Origin: Streptomyces ruber
GTDB lineage: Bacteria; Actinomycetota; Actinomycetes; Streptomycetales; Streptomycetaceae
DNA length: 64,000 nt
Assembly (NCBI RefSeq): GCF_014648075.1
Contig: NZ_BMQK01000006.1
Span: forward strand, 143,858 to 207,857
Reading direction: 5' to 3'
Part shown: piece by piece, positions 8,129-19,123 of the stretch
Numbering within the stretch: the stretch's first letter is position 1
Layout: each line of letters begins with the position of its first letter
Translations under genes and position numbers: made by a program
The notes under the pieces: generated by a model
The model's database searches: none
Told to the model about the DNA's origin: nothing
What the model saw: the letters and a program-made list of their open reading frames with translations, nothing else

Positions 8129-8581
8129 ATGGGCGTCAGGAAAGATCTCCCCGTCCTCGGTTCCCTGGGGGAACTGGGGGCCTTGGTACAGCGTCATTCC
8201 GACCTGTACGTGCGCTGGTCACGCGGCCCGAAGACGGATCTGTCCAGGGTGAGCAGCAAGGACGACCTCACCGGTGTCCGCATGCCGGGGCTGTCGGCCA
8301 ATCCGCTCGGCGTGGAGCCGTGGTGGGAGGACCGGCCGGTCGAGCTGTGGGTGGCCAGGCGGCTGTACGACTACTGCCACCTGCCCCGGGAGAAGGGGCG
8401 GGACATCCGCCCCTGGGTGCTGCGCGGCCGGGAGGAGGGCCGCGGGCCCGACAACGAACCACTGGTCGCGGAGGTCGAGCCGGTCGCCTGGGTGGACGAG
8501 CGGGTGATCGAGGAGGCCAGGTCGGAGGTCCACCGGCAGGCGGGCAGGTGGGGGCCGCTGCGCCGGAACGACGAACGGTGA
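8129..8581 (+). CDS. DUF6098 family protein
   Basis: A 150-residue soluble protein that I recognise as the DUF6098 family, found in Streptomyces often beside catalase genes. Visible marks are LPVLGSLGELGALVQRH, YVRWSRGP, MPGLSANPLGVEPWW, WVARRLYDYCHLPREKG and EPVAWVDERVIEEA. No catalytic motif can be assigned. The ATG at 8129 follows a GAGGAGG ribosome site; open reading continues upstream but without a good start. The catalase gene follows about 160 bases later in the same direction, so the two may share a transcript and a stress-linked role. Biochemical function unknown. Confidence 0.8.
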   Translation: MGVRKDLPVLGSLGELGALVQRHSDLYVRWSRGPKTDLSRVSSKDDLTGVRMPGLSANPLGVEPWWEDRPVELWVARRLYDYCHLPREKGRDIRPWVLRGREEGRGPDNEPLVAEVEPVAWVDERVIEEARSEVHRQAGRWGPLRRNDER

Positions 8582-8744
8582 GCGGCACATGGTTCGACCG
8601 GCGGAACGGGGGTACCCAGGGCCCGCAGACGACACGGCGAGATCACCCGAACCCGGCTGGTCACGCCCAGTTCCGACCGTGGGCGCAGCATGCCGGGTCC
8701 CTCCGCGTGCCGGCGAGCGCCCCCGACCGACGCGTGGGAGTGCG

Positions 8745-11006
8745 ATGACTGAGAAGAACCCCGTCAAGGCCATGGCCGAGAAGGCCGTCGACGCCCTGCG
8801 CGGCGAGGGCCCGGCGGACGGCGTCCCCGGGGTACCGAACAGCGAACCGCCCACGGTGGCGGAGCCGACCGAGCCGCGGGAACCGCTGCCGCCCAAGCCC
8901 GACCAGGGCGCGCCCGCCACGGGGACCGCGACCGGCCGGCAGACCGGGGCTCCGCCGACCGTCCGCGCCCAGGACGGGGCGTACCTGACGACCTCCACGG
9001 GCACCCGGCTGTACGACACCGACCACTCCCTCAAGGCCGGCCCCCGCGGTCCGGTGCTGCTCCAGGACCACCACCTGCGGGAGAAGATCACCCACTTCGA
9101 CCACGAGCGCATCCCGGAGCGGGTGGTGCACGCGCGCGGCGCGGGCGCCCACGGCGTCTTCGTGGGCTACGGCACCGCGTCGAACGTCTGCAAGGCCGCC
9201 CTGTTCGGCAAGGACGTCGAGACCCCGGTGTTCACGCGGTTCTCGACGGTCCTCGGCTCACGCGGCTCGATGGACACCGCGCGCGACACCCGCGGCTTCG
9301 CGACGAAGTTCTACACCACCGAGGGCGTCTGGGACCTGGTCGCCAACAACATCCCGGTCTTCTTCATCCAGGACGGCATCAAGTTCCCCGACGTCATCCA
9401 CGCGGGCAAGCCGCACCCGGACCGCGAGATCCCGCAGGCGCAGAGCGCCCACGACACCTTCTGGGACTTCGTCTCCCTGCACACCGAGGCCACCCACCAC
9501 ACGCTGTGGAACATGTCGGACCGCGGCATCCCGCGCTCGTACCGCATGATGGAGGGCTTCGGCGTCCACACCTGGCGGCTGCAGAACGCGGCGGGCGAGA
9601 CCACGCTGGCGAAGTTCCACTGGAAGCCCAAGCTCGGCGTGCACTCCCTGACCTGGGAGGAGGCGCAGATCACCGGTGGTGTCGACCCCGACTTCCACCG
9701 CCGTGACCTCTACGACGCCATCGAGTCCGGCGCGTACCCGAGCTGGGAGCTGGGCATCCAGGTCTTCCCGGACACCCCGGAGCAGACCTTCGAGGGCATC
9801 GACCTGCTGGACTCCACGAAGATCGTCCCGGAGGAGCTGGCGCCCGTCCAGCCCATCGGCCTGCTGACGCTGAACGCCAACCCCACCAACTTCTTCGCCG
9901 AGACGGAGCAGGTCGCCTTCCACGTCGGCCACCTCGTCCCCGGTATCGACGTCACCGACGACCCGCTGCTGGCCGGCCGTCTCTTCTCCTACGTCGACAC
10001 CCAGCTCAGCCGCCTCGGCGGGCCGAACTTCAACCAGATACCGATCAACCGTACGCACGCTCCGGTCAACGACATGCTGCGCGACGGCTTCCACCAGCAC
10101 GCCGACCACACCGGGGTGGCGCCCTACAAGCCCAACTCCCTCGACGGCGGCTGCCCGTTCTTCGCCGGCGCGGACACCTCCGCCTTCGTCGAGACCCCGG
10201 TGGAGGTGCCCGCCGCGAGCAAGGTGCGCGAGGCCCCCCTCTCGTACTCCGACCACTTCAGCCAGCCGCGGCAGTTCTGGCTGAGCATGACGCCGGTCGA
10301 GCGCGAGCACATCATCCACGCGTACACCTTCGAACTGGGCAAGTGCTACGAGCAGGCCGTCAAGGAGCGGACGCTGCAGACGCTGGCCAACATCGACCCG
10401 GAGCTGTGCGGGCAGGTGGCCGCCGGGCTCGGCCTGCCGGCCCCGGAGCCGACGGTGCCGCTCGCGGACGTACAGCCCTCCCCCGCCCTCTCCCAGCTGG
10501 GCCGCACCTGGCCGCTGGACGGCCGGCTGATCGGCATCGTCGTCGGCGAGGGGGGCGACCTGGAGGGCGTGCGCGCCGTGCGGGACGCCGTGCTGACCGC
10601 CGGCATGGTGCCCCTGGTGGTCGCTCCGGCGGGCGGGGAGCTCGGCGCGGGCCTCACCGCGCAGCGCACCTACGCCACGGCCCGTTCGGTCGAGTTCGAC
10701 GCCGTCCTGGTGGCGGGCACGCCCGGTCTCGGCTCCGACGCGTACGGCGCGCGCGACGCGAAGGCGGGCGAGCCGGGCGCCGGCGCGGTGACGGACCCGC
10801 GGGTGCTGCTGTTGCTGTCGGAGGCGTTCCGGCACGGCAAGGCGATCGGCGGCTGGGGCGGCGTCGAGCCGGTCCTGCAGGCCGCGGGCATCGCCCCGGG
10901 CGCGCCGGGCGTGGTCGACGCCGACAGCGCCACCGGCGCGCTGCGCGAGGTCACCGACCTAATGGGCGCGCACCGGGTCTGGGAGCGGTTCGCTCCGCGG
11001 GTGTGA
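8745..11006 (+). CDS. katE: large-subunit (HPII/KatE-type) catalase
   Basis: A 753-residue heme catalase of the large-subunit clade, which splits hydrogen peroxide into water and oxygen in the cytoplasm. The N-terminal ~90 residues are a low-complexity extension. The core then follows: distal-side histidine in RVVHARGAGAHG, the asparagine in NNIPVFFIQDG, TRDTRGFATKFYT, and the proximal heme tyrosine in LFSYVDTQLSRLGGPNFNQIPIN. The last ~170 residues (RLIGIVVGEGGDLEGVRAVRD, then VLLLLSEAFRHGKAIGGWGG) form the flavodoxin/GATase1-like domain diagnostic of this clade. Start at the ATG at 8745. A strong hairpin after the gene probably ends the transcript. Confidence 0.93.
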   Translation: MTEKNPVKAMAEKAVDALRGEGPADGVPGVPNSEPPTVAEPTEPREPLPPKPDQGAPATGTATGRQTGAPPTVRAQDGAYLTTSTGTRLYDTDHSLKAGPRGPVLLQDHHLREKITHFDHERIPERVVHARGAGAHGVFVGYGTASNVCKAALFGKDVETPVFTRFSTVLGSRGSMDTARDTRGFATKFYTTEGVWDLVANNIPVFFIQDGIKFPDVIHAGKPHPDREIPQAQSAHDTFWDFVSLHTEATHHTLWNMSDRGIPRSYRMMEGFGVHTWRLQNAAGETTLAKFHWKPKLGVHSLTWEEAQITGGVDPDFHRRDLYDAIESGAYPSWELGIQVFPDTPEQTFEGIDLLDSTKIVPEELAPVQPIGLLTLNANPTNFFAETEQVAFHVGHLVPGIDVTDDPLLAGRLFSYVDTQLSRLGGPNFNQIPINRTHAPVNDMLRDGFHQHADHTGVAPYKPNSLDGGCPFFAGADTSAFVETPVEVPAASKVREAPLSYSDHFSQPRQFWLSMTPVEREHIIHAYTFELGKCYEQAVKERTLQTLANIDPELCGQVAAGLGLPAPEPTVPLADVQPSPALSQLGRTWPLDGRLIGIVVGEGGDLEGVRAVRDAVLTAGMVPLVVAPAGGELGAGLTAQRTYATARSVEFDAVLVAGTPGLGSDAYGARDAKAGEPGAGAVTDPRVLLLLSEAFRHGKAIGGWGGVEPVLQAAGIAPGAPGVVDADSATGALREVTDLMGAHRVWERFAPRV

Positions 11007-11112
11007 GCCTCGGTGTCGCGGTGCGGGCGGCCGGTTCTGCCGCCCGCACCGCGACATCGCGCGGAGGGACCGACATCGCGCGGGGCACGCGTTCACGCGG
11101 AGGACGTACGAG

Positions 11113-11150
11113 AGAGCCGGAGAGGCGGCCACACCCGCCTCTCCGGCTCT
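11113..11150. terminator. bidirectional terminator hairpin after katE
   Basis: A perfect 16-bp stem (11113-11128 pairing with 11135-11150, arm AGAGCCGGAGAGGCGG) with a 6-base loop, followed by TCCTCC. It lies about 100 bases after the catalase stop and 35 bases after the end of a small convergent gene, so it can serve both. Confidence 0.8.
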
Positions 11151-11184
11151 TCCTCCGCCCCTCGTGGCCGGTCCGGCCGGCCGC

Positions 11185-11364
11185 TCAGTCCTCGCCGCGG
11201 ACGATGTGCGCCTCCGGCCCCGTCTGCGGTGCCGAAGGTGCGGTGTCCTCGGTGTCCAGGGCGGGAACGCAGGTCCGTACGGACGCGCCCCGCAGCTGGC
11301 GGGCGAGCGCCCACCCCGTCTCGGGCCGGCCTTCGACTGGTCTCTCGGTCGTGTGCGCGGTCAC
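11185..11364 (-). CDS. small conserved-looking protein, 59 aa
   Basis: A GTG-started frame of 59 codons, preceded by a purine-rich AAGGAAG stretch. It begins VTAHTTERPVEGRPETGWALARQLRG and ends in EAHIVRGED; these two pieces are separated by an acidic stretch with one cysteine. There is no signal peptide or membrane segment. It is convergent with katE across the shared hairpin and divergent from the luciferase-like gene. I do not recognise a family. The codon pattern (strong third-position GC) and the ribosome site support real coding. A much longer open frame overlapping it upstream is a shadow of the luciferase-like gene. Confidence 0.5.
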   Translation of the reverse strand: MTAHTTERPVEGRPETGWALARQLRGASVRTCVPALDTEDTAPSAPQTGPEAHIVRGED

Positions 11365-11467
11365 GGGACTTCCACTTCCTTCTGCTGTGGTGACTACCCG
11401 GCCGGGTCCCCGGGGAGCGCCTCGGCAAACCCGGGAATGACCAGGGCACGGGAACGTTGAGACAGAT

Positions 11468-12475
11468 GTGAGCTCACGTGTCGCGCGGATCCGCTTCTCC
11501 GTCCTCGACCGCTCCCGCATCCGTGAGGGACAGGATGCCGGGCAGGCGCTGCGGGACACCGTACGGCTGGCCCGGGAGTGGGAGCGGCTGGGCTTCCACC
11601 GGGTCTGGGTCGCGGAGCACCACGGCGTGCCCGGTGTCGCCGGTTCCGCCCCGACCGTGCTGGCCGCGGCCGTCGCGTCGGCCACGCGCCGCATCCGGGT
11701 CGGCACCGGCGGGGTGATGCTGCCGAACCACCGGCCCCTGGTGGTGGCCGAGCAGTTCGGGGTGCTGGAGTCCCTCTTCCCGGGGCGCGTCGACATGGGT
11801 CTGGGCCGCTCCGTCGGGTTCACCGACGGGGTGCGCCGGGCCCTCGGACGCGACAAGGACGACGCCGAGGACTTCGCCGGGCAGCTGGAGGAGCTGCTCG
11901 GCTGGTTCCGCGGCACCTCCCCGACGGGGGTGCGCGCCCGGCCCGCGGAGGGCCTGACCGTGCCGCCGTTCGTGCTGGCCATGGGCGAGGGGGCGACGAT
12001 CGCCGCCCGCGCGGGTCTGCCCATGGTCATCGGCGATCTGCGCGACCGGGACAGGATGCGGCGGGGCATCGACCGGTACCGTGCGGAGTTCCGTCCGTCG
12101 GTCTGGGCGGCCGAGCCGTACGTCGTCGTCTCCGGCACGGTCGCGGTGGCGGACACCGAGCGGGCGGCGCACCGTCTGCTGCTGCCGGAGGCCTGGTCCA
12201 TGGCGCACGCCCGGACGCGGGGGACGTTCCCGCCGCTTCCGTCCGCCGAACGCGTCGAGGCGCTGACGGCGACGATGACGGAGAAGGAGCGCGGCTTCTT
12301 CGAGTCGGGTCTCGCGGGTCACATCGCGGGTACGGAGGAGCAGGTCGCCGACGGCCTCGACACCTTGCTGAAAGAGACGGGCGCCCAGGAGGTCCTGGTC
12401 ACGACCAGCACGTACGACCAGGACGCCCTGCTCGACTCGTACCGCCGGCTGGCCCGGATCGCCGGGCTGGGCTGA
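11468..12475 (+). CDS. luciferase-like (LLM class) flavin-dependent monooxygenase
   Basis: A 335-residue bacterial-luciferase-fold protein, expected to use reduced FMN and oxygen. Signature pieces are WERLGFHRVWVAEHHGVPGVAGSAPTVL (written here as family hallmark around residues 38-65), RIRVGTGGVMLPNHRPLVVAEQFG, and GRVDMGLGRS near residue 110. These mark the MsnO8-like LLM subfamily with typical length. The GTG at 11468 is used; an overlapping ATG two bases earlier is out of frame. Stand-alone gene; substrate not predictable. Confidence 0.87.
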   Translation: MSSRVARIRFSVLDRSRIREGQDAGQALRDTVRLAREWERLGFHRVWVAEHHGVPGVAGSAPTVLAAAVASATRRIRVGTGGVMLPNHRPLVVAEQFGVLESLFPGRVDMGLGRSVGFTDGVRRALGRDKDDAEDFAGQLEELLGWFRGTSPTGVRARPAEGLTVPPFVLAMGEGATIAARAGLPMVIGDLRDRDRMRRGIDRYRAEFRPSVWAAEPYVVVSGTVAVADTERAAHRLLLPEAWSMAHARTRGTFPPLPSAERVEALTATMTEKERGFFESGLAGHIAGTEEQVADGLDTLLKETGAQEVLVTTSTYDQDALLDSYRRLARIAGLG

Positions 12476-12582
12476 GCCACCGCCCGGCAGCCGGCACGGA
12501 GGCGTCTCCGCCGCGCCGGACCCGTACCGGCGACGGCCCCGGGGCCACCGGCCCCAGGCAGACCGCCGCCCGGCAACCGCCG

Positions 12583-13548
12583 TCAAGGGTGTGTATCCGC
12601 CACCCCCGTGCCGTCGCCCCGCACGGCCTCCTCGGCCAGCCGGGCCAGGGTCCGCCGGTCCGGTGCCGTGCCGTGCCGGAGTACCGGCAGCACCCGTACC
12701 TCGGCGGTCAGGCGGCGTGCCGACGCGACCCGCCACAGGGAGGCGAGCAGGGTGTCGTCGCCCACGAACGCCGGGGCCGTGCTCACACCCGCGTGCCCGG
12801 CGAGCCGGTAGCGGAGGCGTACGGGCTGTACGGGTACGGAGGCGTCCAGCGCGGCCTGGAAGGCCGCCCGCCGGAAACGCCCCCGGGCGCGCCCGCACCA
12901 GGTGCTGCCCTCGGGGAAGACGGTGACCGCCCCGCCCGCGCGGAGGACGTCCGCGATCCGCGCCACCGTGCCGGGGAGCGCGCGCAGCCGGTCGCGGTCG
13001 ATGAAGAGCGTCCCGGCCCGTGCGGCGAGCGGGCCCGCCACGGGCCAGTGTCGCACCTCCGTCTTGGCCAGCATGCGGGCCGGCCGGACGGCGGCGAGGA
13101 GGGGGACGTCGAGCCAGGAGACGTGGTTCGCCACCAGCAGCAGCCCGCCCGGTGGCCGCGGGGCCGCCCCCGTCGTACGCACCCGCACGCCCAGGGCCCG
13201 TACGAGGGCCCGGCACCAGGCCCGTACCGCCCGGTCCCGCGCCGACTGCGGCAGCCGCCCGGCCGGCGTGAGCAGCGCGAGCGCCACGATCCCGGCCACG
13301 AGCAGGACCGCCGCGGCCGCGAGCCGCATGACGGCCCGCACGGGTCCGGCGTGCGTCCCGGCGGACCGCACGCAGTCCTGCGGCGTGCAGGGAGCGGACG
13401 GCAGCCAGGCGCTGGTGACCGCCCGCGGCACCGCGGCCGCAACCGGGGCCGGGGCCGCGACGGGGACCGGTGCCGGTGCGGTGCCCGCGAGCAGGGCCGC
13501 CGCCCCCGGCACCGGGCCGGCGCCGGTCACGCCGGTCGCGCCGTTCAC
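12583..13548 (-). CDS. lysophospholipid acyltransferase (PlsC/OlsA-type)
   Basis: A 321-residue membrane-associated acyltransferase. After an Ala/Pro-rich N-terminus there is a membrane helix (LAAAAVLLVAGIVALALL, about residue 105), then the PlsC catalytic NHVSWLD (HX4D) motif, the TLFIDRDR block and the phosphate-binding VFPEGSTW motif. The GTG at 13548 overlaps the stop of the GNAT gene as GTGA, so the two are translationally coupled. The pairing of a GNAT N-acyltransferase with a PlsC-like O-acyltransferase is the OlsB/OlsA arrangement. I infer that this enzyme esterifies lyso-ornithine lipid to give the phosphorus-free ornithine lipid of the membrane. Confidence 0.85.
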   Translation of the reverse strand: MNGATGVTGAGPVPGAAALLAGTAPAPVPVAAPAPVAAAVPRAVTSAWLPSAPCTPQDCVRSAGTHAGPVRAVMRLAAAAVLLVAGIVALALLTPAGRLPQSARDRAVRAWCRALVRALGVRVRTTGAAPRPPGGLLLVANHVSWLDVPLLAAVRPARMLAKTEVRHWPVAGPLAARAGTLFIDRDRLRALPGTVARIADVLRAGGAVTVFPEGSTWCGRARGRFRRAAFQAALDASVPVQPVRLRYRLAGHAGVSTAPAFVGDDTLLASLWRVASARRLTAEVRVLPVLRHGTAPDRRTLARLAEEAVRGDGTGVADTHP

Positions 13549-14369
13549 GCCGGTACGAGCGACAGGAAGTGCCGCAGGTAGCGCGCGTCGACACGGCGCA
13601 TCGACAGCAGGACGAACAGGTCGGCGACGCCGAAGTCGGGGTCGTGCGCCGGGGGCGAGCAGACGTACGCGCCGAGTCGGAGGTAGCCGCGCAGCAGCGC
13701 CGGCAGTTCGGTGCGCTCCGGCCGGGGCACGCCGTCGGCGTTCCAGGGCAGCAGCGGCCGTACCCGGTACTCCTCCGGCGCCAGGTGCTTCTTCTGTACG
13801 CGGTCCCAGGTGCCCGCGGCCACGACGCCGCCGTCGGCCAGCGGGATCGAGCAGCAGCCGGCCAGCCACTCGTGGCCGCGGTCGACCATGTAGCGGGCGA
13901 TGCCGGCCCAGATCAGGCCGATGACCGCGCCGTCCCGGTGGCCGGGGTGGACACAGGACCGTCCGACCTCGACGAGGCCCGGGCGGAGGGCGTCGAGCGG
14001 GGCGAGGTCGAACTCGCTCTCCGAGTACAGGCGGCCCGCGACCGCGGCGCGCTCGGGCGGCAGCAGCCGGTAGGTGCCGACGACCTGGCCGTCGGTGGTG
14101 TCCTTCACCAGCAGGTGGTCGCAGTAGGCGTCGAAGGCGTCGATGTCGTGGCCCGGCGACGGGGTGGACAGCAGGGCGCCCATCTCACCGGCGAACACGT
14201 CGTGGCGCAGCCGCTGCGCGGCCCGGACGTCGGCCTCGTCGCGGGCGAGGGTGACGGTGTACCGGGGGGTGCCGGGGGACGTGGGGGACGTGGCCCGGGC
14301 GGGCACGGGGATCCGGCGGACGCCGGATGCGGACTTCGGGGATGCGTCGAGTGCGGGAACGCCGGTCAT
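13545..14369 (-). CDS. GNAT-type N-acyltransferase (OlsB-like, ornithine lipid)
   Basis: A 274-residue acyltransferase of the GNAT/hemolysin-like class that transfers a 3-hydroxyacyl chain from ACP to the alpha-amino group of ornithine in OlsB systems. Visible features: AAQRLRHDVFAGEMGALL near residue 50, GTYRLLPPE, EVGRSCVHPGHRDGAVIGLIWAGIARY in the acetyl-CoA-binding core, and a tail with LLRGYLRLGAYVCSPPAHDPDFG. AGGAGAG precedes the ATG at 14369. It is followed by a coupled PlsC gene, which makes an ornithine-lipid role likely. The exact amine acceptor is inference. Confidence 0.82.
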   Translation of the reverse strand: MTGVPALDASPKSASGVRRIPVPARATSPTSPGTPRYTVTLARDEADVRAAQRLRHDVFAGEMGALLSTPSPGHDIDAFDAYCDHLLVKDTTDGQVVGTYRLLPPERAAVAGRLYSESEFDLAPLDALRPGLVEVGRSCVHPGHRDGAVIGLIWAGIARYMVDRGHEWLAGCCSIPLADGGVVAAGTWDRVQKKHLAPEEYRVRPLLPWNADGVPRPERTELPALLRGYLRLGAYVCSPPAHDPDFGVADLFVLLSMRRVDARYLRHFLSLVPA

Positions 14370-14628
14370 GGCTCTCTCCTGGTCGCGGCCGGTGTCGGCG
14401 GTGCGTCGGCGGACCGGGGACGAGCGGCGCGGTCCGCCGCTCCAGTTCTCCCGACGCCGGCTGACCTCGGCGTGACGCATGACAAGAGCCCGGATGTGCG
14501 GTTGTTGAATGCCCGGGGCGGGGACACGCCGGGGATGCCCCGGGAAACGCTGACGGGACCGGGAAAGAGCACCACTCCCGGTCCCGCCCGTCCGCACCCA
14601 GCCGGCGAACGTCTCGGTGGAACGGCGT

Positions 14629-15374
14629 CTAGCGCTTGCCCGCCTTGCGGGTCGCGCGCAGCCACTCCTTGTTCATGCCGGTGATGGACATCAGCGGGAT
14701 GCCCTTGGGGCAGGCGGTGGCGCACTCACCGGCGAGGGTGCAGCCGCCGAAGCCCTCCTCGTCCATCTGGGCCACCATGTCGAGCACGCGGGTCTCGCGC
14801 TCGGGCGCGCCCTGCGGGAGCACGTTGAGGTGGTTGACCTTGGACGAGGTGAACAGCATGGCCGAGCCGTTCGGGCAGGCGGCCACGCAGGCGCCGCAGC
14901 CGATGCACTCGGCGTGCTCGAACGCGAAGTCGGCGTCCGGCTTCGGTACGGGCGTGGCGTGGGCCTCGGGCGCGGCGCCGGTGGGCGCGGTGATGTAGCC
15001 GCCGGCCTGGATGATGCGGTCGAAGGCCGAGCGGTCCACGACCAGGTCCTTGACCACCGGGAAGGCGGCGGCCCGCCACGGCTCGACGTCGATCGTGTCG
15101 CCGTCGCGGAAGGACCGCATGTGCAGCTGGCAGGTCGTGGTGCGCTCGGGCCCGTGGGCGTCGCCGTTGATGACCAGGCTGCACGCGCCGCAGATGCCCT
15201 CGCGGCAGTCGTGGTCGAAGGCGACCGGGTCCTCGCCCTTGAGGATGAGCTCCTCGTTGAGGGTGTCGAGCATCTCCAGGAAGGACATGTCGGGCGAGAT
15301 GCCGTCCACCTCGTACGTGGACATCGCTCCGTCGGCGTCGGCGTTCTTCTGCCGCCAGACGCGCAGGGTGAGCT

Positions 15375-15378
<4 letters not shown>
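14629..15378 (-). CDS. sdhB: succinate dehydrogenase/fumarate reductase iron-sulfur subunit
   Basis: A 249-residue SdhB. An N-terminal 2Fe-2S ferredoxin domain carries CREGICGACSLVING, and C-terminal cysteine groups CIGCGACVAACP and CTLAGECATACPKGIP carry the 4Fe-4S and 3Fe-4S centres. It relays electrons from the flavin of SdhA to the membrane cytochrome subunit. The ATG at 15378 overlaps the SdhA stop as ATGA. Last gene of an sdhCAB operon; length normal. Confidence 0.95.
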
Positions 15379-17351
<1,973 letters not shown>

Positions 17352-17353
17352 GT

Positions 17354-18058
17354 TCAGCTCACCACTCCGGTCATCACGGCCACGGGTACGGAGACGAAGC
17401 CCACGGTCAGCACCAGCGCGAGGGCGTTGGCGGTGATCTTCAGGGCGCGGTCGCGGGTGCGGCTGCCCGCGCCGAGGGTCTGTGCGGCGCTCCAGAAGCC
17501 GTGCCGCACGTGCAGGCCCACCGCGAGCACCGCGACGATGTAGATGACGTTGCCGTACCAGGTGGAGAAGGTGTCGATCACGTTCTGGTACGGGTGCCCG
17601 GCCTGGAAGTCCGGGTGCACGGTGCCGGTGGTCAGGTCCAGGACGTGCCAGACGATGAACAGCGCGAGGATGATCCCGCCCCAGCGCATCGTGCGGGTGG
17701 CGTAGCTGGTGCGGGCCTTCTTGTGCACGTACTTGCTGGGCCGTGCCTTGATGTCGCGGCGGCTGAGCTGGTACGCGGCGACGGCGTGGGCGACGACGGC
17801 CACCACCAGCACCACGCGGACGATCCACAGGGCCCACTCGTGGTGCAGGAAGGGTTCGCCGAGGGTGCGCAGCCAGTGCGCGTAGCCGTCGAACTCGGCG
17901 GCCCCGAAGAAGATCTTCAGATTGCCGAGCATGTGGACGACCAGGTAGAGCAGCATGATCAGACCGCTGACGGCCATCACGGTCTTCTTGCCGACGGAGC
18001 TGTCCCACACGGTGCGCGCAAAGGACGGCCGTCGGTCCGTCCGCGTTGCCAGAGCCAT
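17354..18058 (-). CDS. sdhC: succinate dehydrogenase cytochrome b558-type membrane subunit
   Basis: A 234-residue integral membrane protein with five likely helices: GKKTVMAVSGLIMLLYLVVHM, ALWIVRVVLVVAVVAHAVAA, GGIILALFIVWHVL, VIYIVAVLAVGLHV and ALKITANALALVLTVGFV. Histidines in several helices (VVHMLGN, AHAVAAY, VWHVLD, GLHVRHGF) are placed to bind two b-type hemes, and the helices form the quinone site. ATG at 18058 chosen; an earlier in-frame start adds ten residues. First gene of the operon, divergent from a LysR regulator. Confidence 0.92.
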   Translation of the reverse strand: MALATRTDRRPSFARTVWDSSVGKKTVMAVSGLIMLLYLVVHMLGNLKIFFGAAEFDGYAHWLRTLGEPFLHHEWALWIVRVVLVVAVVAHAVAAYQLSRRDIKARPSKYVHKKARTSYATRTMRWGGIILALFIVWHVLDLTTGTVHPDFQAGHPYQNVIDTFSTWYGNVIYIVAVLAVGLHVRHGFWSAAQTLGAGSRTRDRALKITANALALVLTVGFVSVPVAVMTGVVS

Positions 18059-18115
18059 GCCACAAGACGCTAGGGCCGAACGGGCCATCGGTCCAAGACA
18101 TGCTCCGGCTCGATT

Positions 18116-18134
18116 CGATAGGCACCGGCTATCG
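18116..18134. promoter_or_regulatory. LysR-type T-N11-A binding site
   Basis: CGATAG (18116-18121) and CTATCG (18129-18134) form a perfect 6-bp dyad spaced by 7 bases, containing the LysR consensus T-N11-A. It sits in the 94-bp divergent gap, 18 bases before the LysR start, where such regulators bind to autoregulate and to act on the divergent operon (sdhCAB). Confidence 0.65.
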
Positions 18135-18152
18135 TGGCACTACGCTGACGGC

Positions 18153-19034
18153 ATGCAGTTCCAGCAGCTCCAGTACTTCGTCGCGGTGGCCGAGACCCGG
18201 CACTTCACCCGCGCCGCGGAGATCGTCCACGTGGCGCAGCCCTCGCTCTCCCAGCAGATCAGGGCGCTGGAGCGGGAGCTGGGCGCGGAGCTGTTCCGGC
18301 GGGCGCGCGGCAACATCACGCTCACCGACGCGGGCGAGACACTGCTGCCGCTGGCCCGCCGCATCCTCGCGGACGCCGACACGGCCCGGCAGGAGGTGGC
18401 GGAGCTGGTGCAGCTGCGGCGCGGCCGGGTGCGGCTCGGGGCGACCCCGAGCCTGTGCACGGGGCTGCTGCCGGACGTGCTCCGCGCCTACCACGACCGC
18501 TACCCCGGCATCCGGCTGATGGTCGAGGAGAGCGGCTCGCACGACCTCGTACGGGAACTCGCGCGCGGCTCCCTCGACCTCGCCCTCGTCGTCCTCCCGC
18601 TGCCCACGCCGTCGCCCGCGCTGACCACGGTGGAGGTGCTGCGCGAGGACCTGGTGGTGGTGTCGTCGCCGGAGGCGCCGGTACCGGGCGACGGGCGCCG
18701 GGTGCGGATCTCCGACCTGGAGGGTGAGCGCCTGGTGATGTTCCGGCACGGGTACGACCTGCGGGAGCTGACGGTGGCGGCTTGCCGCTCCGCGGGGTTC
18801 GAGCCGGATTTCGCGGTGGAGGGCGGGGAGATGGACGCGGTGCTGGGGTTCGTGCGGGCGGGGCTGGGGGTGGCCGTGGTGCCTCGGATGGTCGCCGCGC
18901 GCTCCGGGCAGGGGCTACGGGTGACGCCGCTGGCGCGGCCCGGGCTGCACCGGACCATCGCGTTGGCCCATCGCAGTGATGTGGCTCCGCCCCGGGCCGC
19001 TCGTGAGTTGCAGCGGATGCTGTTGGAGCGGTAG
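18153..19034 (+). CDS. LysR-family transcriptional regulator
   Basis: A 293-residue LysR regulator. The N-terminal winged helix reads MQFQQLQYFVAVAETRHFTRAA, then AQPSLSQQIRALERELGAELFRR. The C-terminal part is the periplasmic-binding-like effector domain (RLGATPSLCTGLLPDVL, LDLALVVLPLP, GLGVAVVPRMVA). A dyad site with T-N11-A spacing lies immediately upstream. By position it probably controls the succinate dehydrogenase operon, responding to an unknown metabolite. Confidence 0.92.
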   Translation: MQFQQLQYFVAVAETRHFTRAAEIVHVAQPSLSQQIRALERELGAELFRRARGNITLTDAGETLLPLARRILADADTARQEVAELVQLRRGRVRLGATPSLCTGLLPDVLRAYHDRYPGIRLMVEESGSHDLVRELARGSLDLALVVLPLPTPSPALTTVEVLREDLVVVSSPEAPVPGDGRRVRISDLEGERLVMFRHGYDLRELTVAACRSAGFEPDFAVEGGEMDAVLGFVRAGLGVAVVPRMVAARSGQGLRVTPLARPGLHRTIALAHRSDVAPPRAARELQRMLLER

Positions 19035-19075
19035 CGCCGTTCCGTCCGCGCGGCGTTCCGGGGTGCGGGCCGGTG

Positions 19076-19116
19076 GTGGCTGGTCGCGCAGTTCCCCGCG
19101 CCCCTTTCGGGGCGCG
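19076..19116. repeat. dispersed repeat copy 1, including a terminator hairpin
   Basis: Between the convergent LysR and PAS-GGDEF-EAL genes lies a segment whose first 31 bases (19076-19106, core GTTCCCCGCGCCCC) are identical to the reverse complement of 61268-61298. The final part folds into an 8-bp stem CGCGCCCC/GGGGCGCG (19097-19116) around TTTC, which would work as a terminator for both genes. Confidence 0.75.
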
Positions 19117-19123
19117 GCCCCCC

